Of a DNA stretch of 64,000 bases, positions 1 to 11,728 are shown piece by piece. The stretch's first letter is position 1; each line of letters starts with the position of its first letter. A model generated the notes under the pieces. That model saw only the letters and a list, made by a program, of their open reading frames with translations, searched no databases and had not been told where the DNA came from. Position numbers and translations under genes: made by a program. The DNA comes from Nannocystis bainbridge (GTDB lineage: Bacteria; Myxococcota_A; Polyangia; Nannocystales; Nannocystaceae), in the NCBI RefSeq assembly GCF_028368995.1, contig NZ_JAQNDL010000003.1, positions 1,984,001 to 2,048,000 on the forward strand, in the 5' to 3' direction.

Positions 1-1124
1 CCGGCGACGTCGCGCAGCGGCAGCTGGCGCAGGCTGCGTTCGGCCAGCGGGCGGGTCGGCTCGCCCTCGAAATCGAGGATCGACCACGCCCCGGACTCCG
101 GATCGTAGAGCGTCTGGCCCAGGTGGTAATCGCCGTGGATCCGGATCTGCACCCCGGCCGCCGTGCGCAGGCGCTCCTCCGCGTCGGCCAGCAGCGCCTC
201 GCTGCGGGTCGCCACCACCTCCGCCAGCGCGCGCAGCTCCGGCTGCAGCCCGCGGTAGCGCTGGCCCAGGCGTCCGAGCGCCGCCGCGGCGGTCTGGCGC
301 AGGCCCACCACCCAGCGGGCCCGGTCGGCCTGCACGATCGCCCGCGTCGCCATCCCGCTCGCCTCGTCGTCGGTCGTCAGCGCCTCGTGCATCGCCCGCG
401 TCGCCGCCCCGAGCGCTCGCGCCGGGCCGGTCATGTCGGCGCAGGCGAGCGCGTGGGCCCAGCCGTCGACGCGCCCGGGCAAAAACCCGTGCAGCACCCC
501 GGCTGCGGCTGCGCCCTCGCCTGTGTCGACCGTCAGCTCGGCCAGCAGCGGCGGCGCGTGCGGGAAGCCGCGCGCGGTGAGGAAGCGGCCGAGCTCGAGC
601 TCCGGGTGGCGGCCGACCTCGATGCGGCGGAACAGCTTGAACACCCCGGCTTCGCCGAGCACCGCCGCGGTGTTGCTCTGCTCGCCGCCGATCAGCCGCA
701 CGCTCGTCGGCGCCGCCGCGTCCTTCAGGCCCGCCGACGCGCGCGCGGTCCAGCGCGCACTCTGACCTGCGAAGCTCGCGCCGTCGCGCAGGCCGGCCGC
801 GAGGGCCAGCAGCGCCTCGGGCGCGTCGCTGGCCTCCACCAATTCGACCCCGCCGCCGAGCTCGATGCTGCGCTTCGGGACATGTCCTTCAGGACCTGTC
901 CCTTCCGACATCTGCGCGCGCAGCAGCACCTGCGTGGTCCACGGCCGCTCGGCCTCGGCGGCCAGCAGGCACAGCGCCGCGTCTTCGCCGAGCTTGGCTG
1001 CGCCGACCAGCTTGACCGCGCGGGCGCCGGCGGGGAACCACCGGCGGCCGGCGAGGAAGCCCAGCCATGTCTCGGAGGACAGCCCGGCCAGGGCCGCCAG
1101 GTCGAGCGCCGGGCTGGCCGTCAC
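1..1124 (-). CDS. mak: Maltokinase (Pep2/Mak type), 3' end outside window
   Basis: Phosphorylates maltose with ATP to maltose 1-phosphate, the donor used by GlgE. About 374 residues are visible; the C-terminal part (family about 440-460 aa) lies beyond base 1. Seen: an N-terminal cap region with ETWLGFLAGRRWFPAG, an ATP-loop-like segment GGEQSNTAAVL with KLFRRIEVGRHPELELG after it, and the kinase signature HGDYHLGQ followed by SILDFEGEP. The start is GTG at 1124-1122, overlapping the TGA of treS as GTGA, so translation is probably coupled. A hairpin of the dispersed repeat family (877-902) lies in frame and encodes a Gly/Pro/His-rich loop. Family assignment is firm from motifs and operon context. 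Confidence 0.9.
   Translation of the reverse strand, partial: MTASPALDLAALAGLSSETWLGFLAGRRWFPAGARAVKLVGAAKLGEDAALCLLAAEAERPWTTQVLLRAQMSEGTGPEGHVPKRSIELGGGVELVEASDAPEALLALAAGLRDGASFAGQSARWTARASAGLKDAAAPTSVRLIGGEQSNTAAVLGEAGVFKLFRRIEVGRHPELELGRFLTARGFPHAPPLLAELTVDTGEGAAAAGVLHGFLPGRVDGWAHALACADMTGPARALGAATRAMHEALTTDDEASGMATRAIVQADRARWVVGLRQTAAAALGRLGQRYRGLQPELRALAEVVATRSEALLADAEERLRTAAGVQIRIHGDYHLGQTLYDPESGAWSILDFEGEPTRPLAERSLRQLPLRDVA
877..902. repeat. Dispersed hairpin inside maltokinase
   Basis: Left arm 877-887 pairs with right arm 892-902 at 10 of 11 positions (one T/C mismatch), around the loop TTCA. It contains ACATGTCC and CTGTCCC, the core of the dispersed family. It is in frame in the kinase gene, in a segment that does not look conserved. 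Confidence 0.75.
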
Positions 1125-2788
1125 GGGCCCTCCGGGGCCCGCTCGGGCGCTTGCAGCGAGAACCAGAAGAACGCGTGCGGCGACATCGTCAGCAGGTACG
1201 GCAGCTGGCCGATGCGGGGGAACGGCCGGTCGCTCCACAGCTCGACCGGGGTCCAGCCGTCGAGCGCCTGCAGGTCGAGCTCGGCGAACTGGGCGAAGCG
1301 CGACAGGTTGTGCACGCACAGCAGCAGCTCGTCGCCCATGCGGCGGAAGAACGCCAGGACCGCGCGGTTCTCCGGGTAGAGCGCCTCGAAGCTGCCGCCG
1401 CCGAACGCCTGGAAGCGCCGGCGCACGCGGACCAGCCGGCGCATCCAGCGGAGCAGCGACGTCCCGGTCCGCTCCTGCGCGTCGACGTTGATGTCCGAGA
1501 AGCTGTACGGCGGGTCGACCAACACCGGCGCGAACAGGGCCGCGCTGTCGGCCCGCGAGAACCCGGCGTTGCGGTCGGCGCTCCACTGCATCGGCGTGCG
1601 CACCCCGTTGCGGTCGCCGAGGAAGATGTTGTCGCCCATCCCGAGCTCGTCGCCGTAGTAGATGATCGGCGTGCCCGGCATCGCCATCAGCAGCGCGCTC
1701 ATCAGCTCGATCTGCCGCCGGCCGTTGTCCATCAGCGGCGCCAGCCGGCGGCGGATGCCGATGTTGATGCGCATCCGCGGGTCGCGGGCGTACTCGCGGT
1801 ACATGTAGTCGCGCTCCTCGTCGGTCACCATCTCGAGCGTCAGCTCGTCGTGGTTGCGGAGGAACATCGCCCACTGCGAGTTCTCGGGGATCGGGGGCGT
1901 GCGCGCCAGGATCTCGACGATCGGCGTGCGGTCCTCGCGGCGCAGCGCCATGTACATGCGCGGCATCAGCGGGAAGTGGAACGCCATGTGGCACTCCGGC
2001 TCGACGTCGGTGCCGAAGTACGGCAGCACGTCCTCGGGCCATTGATTGGCCTCGGCGAGGAACACCCGCCCGGGGAACTCGGCGTCGAGCGCGGCCCGCA
2101 TCTCTCGCAGCACCGCGTGGGTCTCCGGCAGGTTCTCGCAGCTGGTGCCCTCGCGCTCGCACAGGTACGGCACCGCGTCGAGGCGCAGGCCGTCGACCCC
2201 GAGCGCGAGCCAGAAGCGCATGACGTCGGTCAGCAGCTTGCGCACCGTCGGGTTGTCGAAGTTGAGGTCGGGCTGGTGGCTGAAGAAGCGGTGCCAGTAG
2301 AACTGGCCGGCCAGCGGGTCCCAGGCCCAGTTCGAGTTCTCGGTGTCGGTGAAGATGATGCGCGCCCCGGCGTAGCGGGTCGGGTCGTCGCTCCACACAT
2401 AGAGGTCGCGCTCGGGCGAGTCCTTGGGCGCCCGCCGAGCCCGCTGGAACCACGGGTGCTGGTCGGACGTGTGGTTGATGACGAGCTCGGTGATGACCTT
2501 GAGCCCGCGCAGGTGCGCCTCGGCGAGGAAGCGCTTGAAGTCCTCCATCGTCCCGTAGCGCGGGTTGATCGACTCGTAGTCGGCGATGTCGTAGCCGTCG
2601 TCCTTGAGCGGCGACGGGTAGAACGGCAGCAGCCACAGGCACGTCACCCCGAGCTCGGCCAAATAGTCGAGCTTGGCGGTCAGCCCCGGGAAGTCACCGT
2701 ATCCGTCGCCGTCGCTGTCGTGGAACGACTTGACGTGGAGCTGGTAGATGATCGCGTGCTTATACCAGAGCGGTTCGTTTTCGCTCAT
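1121..2788 (-). CDS. treS: Trehalose synthase (maltose alpha-D-glucosyltransferase)
   Basis: A 555-aa GH13 enzyme that interconverts trehalose and maltose by intramolecular transglucosylation. N-terminal signature WYKHAIIYQLHVKSFHDSDGDG, then DGLRLDAVPY with the nucleophile Asp204, FLAEANQWPEDV with the acid/base Glu246, and FLRNHDEL with Asp314 as transition-state stabiliser; the C-terminal all-beta domain is present. Length fits stand-alone TreS. The ATG at 2788 overlaps the stop of glgE (ATGA, 2785-2788), and the stop overlaps the GTG of the maltokinase gene, giving a tightly coupled glgE-treS-mak operon. Together with Mak it turns trehalose into maltose 1-phosphate for alpha-glucan synthesis. 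An in-frame upstream extension is open but has no conserved residues and runs into glgE. Confidence 0.95.
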   Translation of the reverse strand: MSENEPLWYKHAIIYQLHVKSFHDSDGDGYGDFPGLTAKLDYLAELGVTCLWLLPFYPSPLKDDGYDIADYESINPRYGTMEDFKRFLAEAHLRGLKVITELVINHTSDQHPWFQRARRAPKDSPERDLYVWSDDPTRYAGARIIFTDTENSNWAWDPLAGQFYWHRFFSHQPDLNFDNPTVRKLLTDVMRFWLALGVDGLRLDAVPYLCEREGTSCENLPETHAVLREMRAALDAEFPGRVFLAEANQWPEDVLPYFGTDVEPECHMAFHFPLMPRMYMALRREDRTPIVEILARTPPIPENSQWAMFLRNHDELTLEMVTDEERDYMYREYARDPRMRINIGIRRRLAPLMDNGRRQIELMSALLMAMPGTPIIYYGDELGMGDNIFLGDRNGVRTPMQWSADRNAGFSRADSAALFAPVLVDPPYSFSDINVDAQERTGTSLLRWMRRLVRVRRRFQAFGGGSFEALYPENRAVLAFFRRMGDELLLCVHNLSRFAQFAELDLQALDGWTPVELWSDRPFPRIGQLPYLLTMSPHAFFWFSLQAPERAPEGP

Positions 2789-4779
2789 GTGACCTCCACG
2801 TCGATGTAATTGCGCACCAGTCGGAACAGGTGCCCGGGTTGTGTCACGGGATCGAGGCGAACGTAGTTCCGGCTGCCTCTCCACTCGTAGCGCGCGCCGC
2901 TGACCAGGTCCTCGACGAGGTAGGGCTCGTCGGCGGCGATCCCGAGGGCCTCGAGGGGCACCTCGACCCACCCGTCCTGCTCCTGCGACCAGTCACAGTT
3001 GATCGTGACCAGCACGTCGCCGACTGGCCCCGGCGCGCGCTTGAGGTAGAAGAGGATGTTGGGGTTGTCGCAGGGGTAGAAGGTCAGGTTGTCGTAGCGC
3101 TGCAGCGCCGGGTGCTCGCGCCGCACACGGTTGAGCTGGGTGATCTCGGCGGCCAGGCTGCCGGCGACCGTGTAGTCGCGGTGGCGCAGCTCGTACTTCT
3201 CCGAGTCGAGGTACTCCTCCGAGCCGGCGCGCAGCGGCGTGTTCTCGCCGAGCTCGTAGCCGCTGTAGATGCCGTAGGTCGGCGCCAGCGTGGTCGCCAG
3301 CAGCAGGCGGATCCGGAACGCCGGCAGCCCGCCCCTCTGCAGGTGCTCGGGCAGGATGTCCGGCGTGTTGATGAAGAAGTTGCCGCGGTAGTACTCCTTC
3401 ATCGGCCCCTGCGTCAGCTCGGTGAAGTACTCCTTGAGCTCCTCGGCCGTCGTGCGCCACGTGAAGTACGTGTACGACTGCGTGAACCCGGCCTTGGCCA
3501 GCCAGCGCATGCGCTTGGGCCGGGTGAACGCCTCGGCCAGGAACAGCACGTCGGGGTGCTGCTGCTGGACCTCGGCGATCAGCCACTCCCAGAACGCCAG
3601 CGCCTTGGTGTGCGGGTTGTCGACGCGGAAGATCGTCACCCCGTGCGCGACCCAGAACAGGACGATGTCCTTGCACGCCTGCCACAGCGCCTCGCGGTCC
3701 TCGCACCAGAAATCCAGCGGGTAGATGTCCTGGTACTTCTTCGGCGGGTTCTCGGCGTACTTGATGGTGCCGTCGGGGCGGACGAAGAACCACTCGGGGT
3801 GCTCCTTCAGCCACGGGTGGTCGGGCGAGCACTGCAGCGCGTAGTCGAGGGCGATCTCGAGGCCGAGGCTCTTCGCCGTGCGGGCGAAGCGGTCCCACTC
3901 GGCCAGCGTGCCGAGCTCCGGCGCGACCGCGGTGTGACCCCCGGCCTCGCCGCCGATCGCCCACGGGCTGCCGACGTCGCCGGCCTCCGCGGTGAGGCTG
4001 TTGTTCTTGCCCTTGCGCGAGGCCAGGCCGATCGGGTGGATCGGCGGCAGGTAGACCACGTCGAAGCCCATCGCGGCGACGCGGTAGAGCGCCCGCTCGG
4101 CGTCGGCGAAGCGGCCGTGCACGCCCGGCTCGCCGCACGAGCGCGGGAAGAACTCGTACCAGCCGCCGAAGCGGGCCCGCGCGCGGTCGACCCGGACCGG
4201 GAACACCCGCGGGAACTCGGTGCGGTCGTCGGGTGCGAGGTGCAGCGCCATCAGCGCGCGCAGCTCCGCGTTCTGCGCCGTGACCGCTCGCTCGGCTGGC
4301 CCGCGCTCGGGGTCGCGTAATTCGTCGGCGAGCCGCATGAGCAAGCTCCGGTCGGCCTGGCCCGCGGCGCGCGCGGCGGCGTCCACCATCACCGCACCCT
4401 CGAGCAGCTCGGAGTGGATCGCCTGCCCGGCGGCGAACTTCTTCTCGAGCTCGACGCGCCAGGTCGTGAAGCGATCGGTCCACGCCTCGACGGCGAACGC
4501 CCACGCGCCGGTGCGGTCGAGCGCGATGCGAGCGAACCACCGGTCGCTGTCGTAATCGTAACGGAGCGGCGTGTGGTGCCACGCGCCATCAGGGCCGCAC
4601 CAGCGCACCTGCGCGGCCAGACGGTCGTGGCCGTCCTTGAAGATGTCGGCCTCGACCACCAGCGTGTCGCCGACGACGCGCTTGATCGCGTGACGACCGT
4701 CGTCGAGCGCCGGCGACACGGCCTCGATGATGATCCGTTCAGGGGTTCGGGATGGGGAGCGGACGGCGTTCGATGGCAC
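2785..4779 (-). CDS. glgE: Alpha-1,4-glucan:maltose-1-phosphate maltosyltransferase
   Basis: Extends alpha-glucan chains with maltosyl units from maltose 1-phosphate (GH13_3). Seen: N-terminal RIIIEAVSPALDDGRHAIKR typical of GlgE, the central GWYEFFPRSCG and FDVVYLPPIHPIG, nucleophile Asp387 in FRVDNPHTK, acid/base Glu416 in FLAEAFTRP, and the PPKKYQDIYPLDFW loop. About 664 aa, normal for the family. I chose GTG 4779 because the ATGs further up (4836, 4875) would overlap the divergent otsAB start; the residues before position 33 of the longer frame are not conserved. First gene of the operon; its promoter must lie in the 55 bp shared with otsAB. Start uncertain, identity firm. Confidence 0.92.
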   Translation of the reverse strand: MPSNAVRSPSRTPERIIIEAVSPALDDGRHAIKRVVGDTLVVEADIFKDGHDRLAAQVRWCGPDGAWHHTPLRYDYDSDRWFARIALDRTGAWAFAVEAWTDRFTTWRVELEKKFAAGQAIHSELLEGAVMVDAAARAAGQADRSLLMRLADELRDPERGPAERAVTAQNAELRALMALHLAPDDRTEFPRVFPVRVDRARARFGGWYEFFPRSCGEPGVHGRFADAERALYRVAAMGFDVVYLPPIHPIGLASRKGKNNSLTAEAGDVGSPWAIGGEAGGHTAVAPELGTLAEWDRFARTAKSLGLEIALDYALQCSPDHPWLKEHPEWFFVRPDGTIKYAENPPKKYQDIYPLDFWCEDREALWQACKDIVLFWVAHGVTIFRVDNPHTKALAFWEWLIAEVQQQHPDVLFLAEAFTRPKRMRWLAKAGFTQSYTYFTWRTTAEELKEYFTELTQGPMKEYYRGNFFINTPDILPEHLQRGGLPAFRIRLLLATTLAPTYGIYSGYELGENTPLRAGSEEYLDSEKYELRHRDYTVAGSLAAEITQLNRVRREHPALQRYDNLTFYPCDNPNILFYLKRAPGPVGDVLVTINCDWSQEQDGWVEVPLEALGIAADEPYLVEDLVSGARYEWRGSRNYVRLDPVTQPGHLFRLVRNYIDVEVT

Positions 4780-4834
4780 GGCGGAGGTCGGGAGGCGAGT
4801 TGCCCGCGGGGGATGTAAGCGCAAACTCGGGACC

Positions 4835-6994
<2,160 letters not shown>

Positions 6995-7006
6995 GCCGCG
7001 CCGCGG

Positions 7007-7028
7007 CTGTCCGAAAGGACAGATTTTT
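7007..7028 (+). terminator. Intrinsic terminator of otsAB
   Basis: CTGTCC (7007-7012), loop GAAA, GGACAG (7017-7022), then ATTTTT. The stem is a member of the dispersed TGTCC/GGACA family with a GNRA loop, here followed by a true T-run 12 bases after the otsAB stop. Confidence 0.8.
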
Positions 7029-8101
7029 CGCCGCCGAGGCATGAGATGGCCCCCGCGACATGTCTCCGGGGACATGTCCTCCCGCGCCGGCCCGCCGCTC
7101 CCGCCGCCCACCTCGGGGGCGCCGCGGGGGCCGACCCGCGGCCGGGAGGGCCGACGAGGCGCGAGGAGATCGCCCGCGACCCGACGTGCGCTGGATCGCC
7201 AGCCCGCCGCCGCTTCTTCTTAATGGAGAAAGACGGACAGGAGAAATGCCCGCCGGGCAGGCGACGATTCGCCGGTCGACGCCCAACCCTCCGCGGGTCA
7301 TCCGAAGGTTCGACAATCGCCGCCCGGCGACGATTCCCCCGCCCGGCCCGCCCGGGCGCGTGCGGACCGTCCCCGCGGCCCGACGCGCCGGCTGGCCACG
7401 ATTCGCGGTCACCCCGTCCGAACCCGCCGGCGACCCTCGCCGCCCCGGCGGGCGAAGATTCGCCGTACGCCGCCCCGTACGGCCCGCCCGAGCGCGCCCG
7501 AGCCTCGGCGAAGATCACCCGCCCGGGCCGGCGACGGCTCGCTGCGCACGCCACCCGTCCGCGCCGCTCCGGCGCCGGCCCTCCCGAGAATCACCGCCGC
7601 GCACGCCGCCCGCTCCGAACATCGAACCTGCCCGGAATCACCGCCCCGGGCCGGCGACGATTGGCCACCACGCCGCCCCCTTCCGCCCGCCCGACGCATC
7701 CCGGGCCGCCCCGAAAATCACCCACCGACGCCTGCCACGAATCGCCGTCCGAACCACGTGACGACCGGCCGGCCAGCGCTCGCGCGGGCGTCACCCCTCT
7801 CTTGCGGCCGGAATGCGAATTTGCCGGCGACCCGGCCTCCTGCGAGCAATTGCCAGCGAGACGCTGTGCGCAGTCGACCCCGTTCGCGGACCCGGCGCCG
7901 GCCGGGCGAGCCTCGACTTCGACAAACCGCGGCGCGCCCTCGCTGATTTCCTGACGGACGTGCAATCGATAGAGCGGGCTCGGCCGACCTGCCGCGCTCG
8001 TCGCTGCGCGCCGACCTTGATGCAATGCAATGCGAGCGCAAGCCGCTCCGCGTCGGCGACGCTCGCGCTCGCTGGGCGGTTGCGCTAAAACCCGCTCGCT
8101 C
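7029..8101. other. Non-coding, repeat-rich kilobase
   Basis: No reading frame here resembles a protein; all open frames are low-complexity Pro/Arg/Ala. Between 7258 and 7830 the boxes GGCGACGATTCGCC, GGCGAAGATTCGCC, GGCGAAGATCACC, CCCGAGAATCACC, CCCGGAATCACC and CCCGAAAATCACC recur about 12 times at irregular spacing (roughly 17-75 bases). One dispersed hairpin lies at 7057-7078. A short AT-rich patch (7209-7245) and TGCAATGCAATGC (8021-8033) break the composition. The right end carries the start region of the TPR gene. Confidence 0.6.
7057..7078. repeat. Dispersed hairpin, intergenic
   Basis: GACATGTC (7057-7064) pairs with GACATGTC (7071-7078) over a 6-base loop. Each arm is itself the palindrome GACATGTC, so the unit is at once a direct and an inverted repeat. 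Confidence 0.75.
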
Positions 8102-10546
8102 GTGAACTCGCGCGACCTCCCCGCGCCTGCGCGCCCGCGGCTGTTGCAGCCGCCGCCTCCGCCGCCGCGGATCCCCTGGCTATGGGTGATCGTGTTTGCG
8201 ATCGGCCTCGGCGTCGGCGCGCGCTGGTACGTCGACCGCGGCCAGGCTGCCAGCCTCGACGCCGCCCAGGTCCTCATCGCCCGCGGCGGCCTCACCGACT
8301 TGCACGCCGCCGTCGACAACTTTTTGAACATGTCCTCTCGGACACCTTGCATCCGCACCGCCGAGGCGCTGGTGCGGGCCCAGGCCGCCGCCGAGTACGA
8401 CGACGACCGCGAGGGCGCGCGCGCGGCGATCGGCCGCGCCGAGCCCGAGCGGGCCCTGTGCAGCGACCTCGCCATCGCCGACGGTTTGCTCGCCCTCGCC
8501 GACGGCGACCTCGACGCCGCCGGGGCCGCCGTCACTGCCCCGACCACCTCGCTGTCGCGCCCCGGGCGGGCCTGGCTGCAGGGCACCCTCGCGCTCGCCG
8601 GTCGCGGCGAGCAGGCCGCCGCCATCGCCGAGATCGAGGCCACGATCGCCGCCCAGCCGGCCGCGATCGCCCCGCGGCGGGCCCTCGTGTGGCTGTACTT
8701 CGAGGCAGGTGAATTCGGCGGCGCGCTGCAGACCCTGGCCCGCGCGCGCACGGCCGGCCTCGCCCACCTCGGCCTCGCCGCCGACGAGGCGCTGCTGCAC
8801 GCGCTGCTCCGGCGCGAGCTCAGCGGCGTCGCCGACCTCGCCGATCAGCTGCTCGCGCTCGATCCCGCCGCGCTCGGCCCCCGCGACCTCGCCCACGCCG
8901 CGCTCGCGCGGGCGCTCGTCCACGTGCACGGCGGCGAGCCTGCGGCCGGCCTCGGGCGCGCCGCCGCGGCCTGGCCCTCGCTGGCCCCGTGGGACGCCCA
9001 CGCCCGCCGGCTCGCGCTCGAGCTGTCCCTCGAGGCAGGTGATGCCGAGCGCGCGCGCGAGCTGCTGGCCCAGCTCGGCGTGCCCGAGCCCGAGGCCTCG
9101 ATCGTGCGCGCCTGGTCGCTGCTGGCCGAGGGCGACGTCATGGCCAGCCTCGTCGCCCTGTCGGCCTGCCCGCAGGACCACCCGCGCGTCGCCTACCTGC
9201 AGGGCCTCGCGCTCGTCGAGCAGCGCCGGTTCCCCGAGGCCGAGCCCTGGCTCGAGCGGGCCGATCGCATGCTGCCGGGCCGCGTCGAGGTCGAGGTCGC
9301 GCGCGCCCGCGTCACCGTGCACACCGGCGACGTCGCCACCGCCCAGCGCAAGCTCGAGGGCATCGCCGCCGCCGAGCACTACGCCCCGCGCGCCTACACC
9401 GGCCTCGGCGAGGCCTATCTGTCTCTCGGGGCAGATTCGAAGGACCTGCGCGCCGCCCAGCGGGCCCTCACCCGCGCCGTCGAGAAGGAGCCGCGCCCTG
9501 CCGAGGCCATGCTGCTGCTCGGCGAGGTGTGGCAGCGGCGCCGGCTCAAGGTCCCCGAGGCCGAGCGCAACGCCCTCGCCTGGTACGAGCAGGCCGCCGC
9601 CGCCGGCCTCCGCCTGCCGCGCTACCGCGAGGCCCTGGCCCGCTACCTCGGCGACCTCGGCGAGGGCGCGCGCGCCGAGGCGATGCTGCGCGAGCTGTCC
9701 CAAGAGCCAGGCATCGATCCGACCACCCCGCTCGACCTGCTCGCCCTCGCCCTCGCCCGCGCCGACGCCCAGGGCGCCGCCGTCCCCGCCGAGGCCGACG
9801 AATGGCTGGCCGCCGCCGTCAAGCTCGGGGCCGACGCCGACGCCCTGACCCGCGCTCGCGCCCGCCTCAACCTGGCCCGAGGGACAGGTCTCGCCCGGTC
9901 TGCCAGCGACCTCGAGAAGCTGCTGCGCCGCAAGCCTTACGACATCGACGCGCGGATCCTCGCCGCTCGCGTCCTCGTCGCCCAGCGCGACCTCGAGGCC
10001 GCCGAGACCCTCGTCCGCCAGGGCTTCTACGCCGCCGAGCCCGGGCGCGACGAGGTCGCCACCGGCCGCCTCTTCATCGCCTGGGGCGAGATCGCCATCA
10101 AGCAGCGCAAGCGCAAGCAGGCCGCCCTGCACGCCCGCGCCGGCTTCCACCGCATGCTCGGCGAACAGCGGCCCACCATCGAATTGCTGGCCGCCGTCGA
10201 GTTCGCCACCGACATCTTCCTCCGCACCGAGCAGCACAAGATCGCCCTCGGTATGACCCGCCAGCTCACCGAGGCCCTCCCGTTCCACGGCGACGCCTGG
10301 CGCCTGCACGCCCGCGCGCTGTACGACGAGGGCGAGAACCCCAAGTCGGCCACCCGCGCCGTCCTCAAGGCCCTCGAGCTCGACCCCGACAACGTCCGCG
10401 CCCTCGAGCTCCGCGCCCACGTCGCCGCCCGCGCGGGCGACCGCACCACCGCCCGCGAAGCCCTGGCCCGCGCGCTCGAGCTCGAGACCCGCGAGCCCGA
10501 CCGCCAGCGCATGCGCGAGTTCCACCGCCGCCACCTCGGCGAGTGA
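8102..10546 (+). CDS. Membrane-anchored TPR-repeat protein
   Basis: About 814 aa. A proline-rich N-terminus (LLQPPPPPPR) leads into one transmembrane segment, WLWVIVFAIGLGVG, with the rest presumably periplasmic. The remainder is almost all Ala/Leu/Arg-rich helical hairpins of TPR type (for example ALVWLYFEAGEFGGAL and the C-terminal WRLHARALYDEGENPKSATRAVLKALELDPDNVRALELRA). Such proteins are scaffolds; no partner can be named. GTG 8102 was chosen: it follows a TAAAAC box by 10 bases and begins just before the proline stretch. An ATG 24 codons upstream is possible. Three short repeat hairpins lie in frame (8331, 9417, about 9883). Monocistronic as far as visible. Confidence 0.8.
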   Translation: MNSRDLPAPARPRLLQPPPPPPRIPWLWVIVFAIGLGVGARWYVDRGQAASLDAAQVLIARGGLTDLHAAVDNFLNMSSRTPCIRTAEALVRAQAAAEYDDDREGARAAIGRAEPERALCSDLAIADGLLALADGDLDAAGAAVTAPTTSLSRPGRAWLQGTLALAGRGEQAAAIAEIEATIAAQPAAIAPRRALVWLYFEAGEFGGALQTLARARTAGLAHLGLAADEALLHALLRRELSGVADLADQLLALDPAALGPRDLAHAALARALVHVHGGEPAAGLGRAAAAWPSLAPWDAHARRLALELSLEAGDAERARELLAQLGVPEPEASIVRAWSLLAEGDVMASLVALSACPQDHPRVAYLQGLALVEQRRFPEAEPWLERADRMLPGRVEVEVARARVTVHTGDVATAQRKLEGIAAAEHYAPRAYTGLGEAYLSLGADSKDLRAAQRALTRAVEKEPRPAEAMLLLGEVWQRRRLKVPEAERNALAWYEQAAAAGLRLPRYREALARYLGDLGEGARAEAMLRELSQEPGIDPTTPLDLLALALARADAQGAAVPAEADEWLAAAVKLGADADALTRARARLNLARGTGLARSASDLEKLLRRKPYDIDARILAARVLVAQRDLEAAETLVRQGFYAAEPGRDEVATGRLFIAWGEIAIKQRKRKQAALHARAGFHRMLGEQRPTIELLAAVEFATDIFLRTEQHKIALGMTRQLTEALPFHGDAWRLHARALYDEGENPKSATRAVLKALELDPDNVRALELRAHVAARAGDRTTAREALARALELETREPDRQRMREFHRRHLGE
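8331..8344. repeat. Dispersed hairpin inside TPR gene
   Basis: TGTCC (8331-8335), loop TCTC, GGACA (8340-8344), preceded by ACA to give ACATGTCC. In frame; it encodes LNMSSRTPC at the start of the periplasmic part. Confidence 0.6.
9417..9436. repeat. Dispersed hairpin inside TPR gene
   Basis: ATCTGTC (9417-9423) pairs with GGCAGAT (9430-9436, one G-T pair). In frame between two TPR units. A weaker related pair follows near 9883-9903. Confidence 0.45.
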
Positions 10547-10637
10547 CGGCAACGAGCCACCCTGGACCGAGGGCAAGATCGACAATGTCTCGCGCGGTGA
10601 GAGCCTTCGGGGTCCACTTGCGAATCGAGTGGTCCCG

Positions 10638-11048
10638 TCACTTACCCAGGCAGGAAGCGTCGAGCCGACGGTTGAAGTTCTGCTCACACCAGAACTCAGC
10701 GTCACGCTCGCAGTCACTCTCGGCGGAATTGTCACCGAATTCATAATGGTCCTGGGAGACGTAGTAGTAGTCGTCCATGCCCCTGCACATGGCGAGGCAG
10801 TACCCATACGCATGGATGTCGGGACGCCGCCCACGACGCCCACCTCCGTCGAAGAGGCAGCTCCCCTCCTGCAACTCGTCCAGGTTTGGACGGACCTCGC
10901 CAACGAGCGTGCTCGGACCAAGCTCCGGGATCGAGCGTTCGTCTGCGGCCGCTTGGCCGCGCATGAACAGCACCCCACCAGCGATGATGGCGAAGGCGCC
11001 GATGATTGCGCCGTGGGACAGTCGAATGCGCCTCTTCAAGCTCTGCAT
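10638..11048 (-). CDS. Small exported protein with conserved-looking cysteines
   Basis: 136 aa, not recognised. A basic N-terminus (MQSLKRRIRLSHG) is followed by the hydrophobic stretch AIIGAFAIIAGGVLFM, a signal anchor or signal peptide. The exported part is acidic and has cysteines at SCLF, GYCLAMC, DCERD, FWCEQ and ASCLG, which could form disulfides. ATG 11048 was chosen over the ATG 16 codons upstream because AGAGGTGA, a fair Shine-Dalgarno sequence, precedes it and it starts at the signal sequence. The gene is convergent with the TPR gene. Function unknown. Confidence 0.7.
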   Translation of the reverse strand: MQSLKRRIRLSHGAIIGAFAIIAGGVLFMRGQAAADERSIPELGPSTLVGEVRPNLDELQEGSCLFDGGGRRGRRPDIHAYGYCLAMCRGMDDYYYVSQDHYEFGDNSAESDCERDAEFWCEQNFNRRLDASCLGK

Positions 11049-11293
11049 TTTCCGTTCACCTCTCGCCGAAGGGTTGGTCTTCGGTCGACGGTCCACAGCA
11101 TGGCGCGGGACCTTCGGGCGTCAACCGAACGACCGCAAACCTGGCGACGGGAATCCTACTCTGATTTGGGTAACGCCGCCTGCGTGGCCGTTGCGTCGGC
11201 TTCGCCTCACGCGATGAGACCGCCGAGCTCGGGCGGCGGCACCCAGCCGTATGTCGGCGACGGCCCCCGCCCGGTTGCGGTGGCAGGTCGTTT

Positions 11294-11728
11294 GTGATGC
11301 ACATCGTGCGGAGATTACACCCTTGCCGTTACTTCGAGTTCAACCGCTCGAACCTCGATTCACCGACGCCGCAATGGCCCGGGCGACCCACCTCGGTTTA
11401 CCGCTGGAGGCACCGGTGGCCGAGTTCGCCCTGCAGGTGGGCCCGCAGGGCCGCAGTCGCAGGGGCTCGGCGCGCAGGCGCCCGGAGCATTGCGGGTCGA
11501 CTTCGTCGGGGGGCCGGGGCCATCGTCGCGGCGATCGTCCGCGTGGAGGTCGAGCAGGCGCAAACGCTATTGCTCGAGCTCACGCTCGCCTCGCGCAACC
11601 TGCGAACCCGGGCCCTCGGCACCGAGCTGTTGTCCGACGCCACCGTCTATTTGCTGGCGACCATGACCGGCGCCGCGGCGCTCGACGCTGTGCTGCGCCC
11701 CCGCCGCATCATTCGCCCGAGGCCCTGA
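11294..11728 (+). pseudogene. Possible decayed gene
   Basis: Coding character shifts between frames. Around 11310-11450 one frame reads PLEPRFTDAAMARATHLGL and LEAPVAEFALQVGPQG; from about 11525 another reads AIVAAIVRVEVEQAQTLLLE and TELLSDATVYLLATM, ending at 11728. Neither whole frame looks like a protein alone, which is what a frameshifted remnant would give. Not recognised; at the left edge of a less GC-rich island that also holds a broken immunity gene. Confidence 0.3.

Noticed and set aside
7046..7954. Plus-strand open frames of 200-300 codons in the 7-8 kb gap
   Set aside because: Composition is only Pro/Arg/Ala/Ser with no domain, and frames overlap each other; better explained as GC-rich non-coding repeat DNA.
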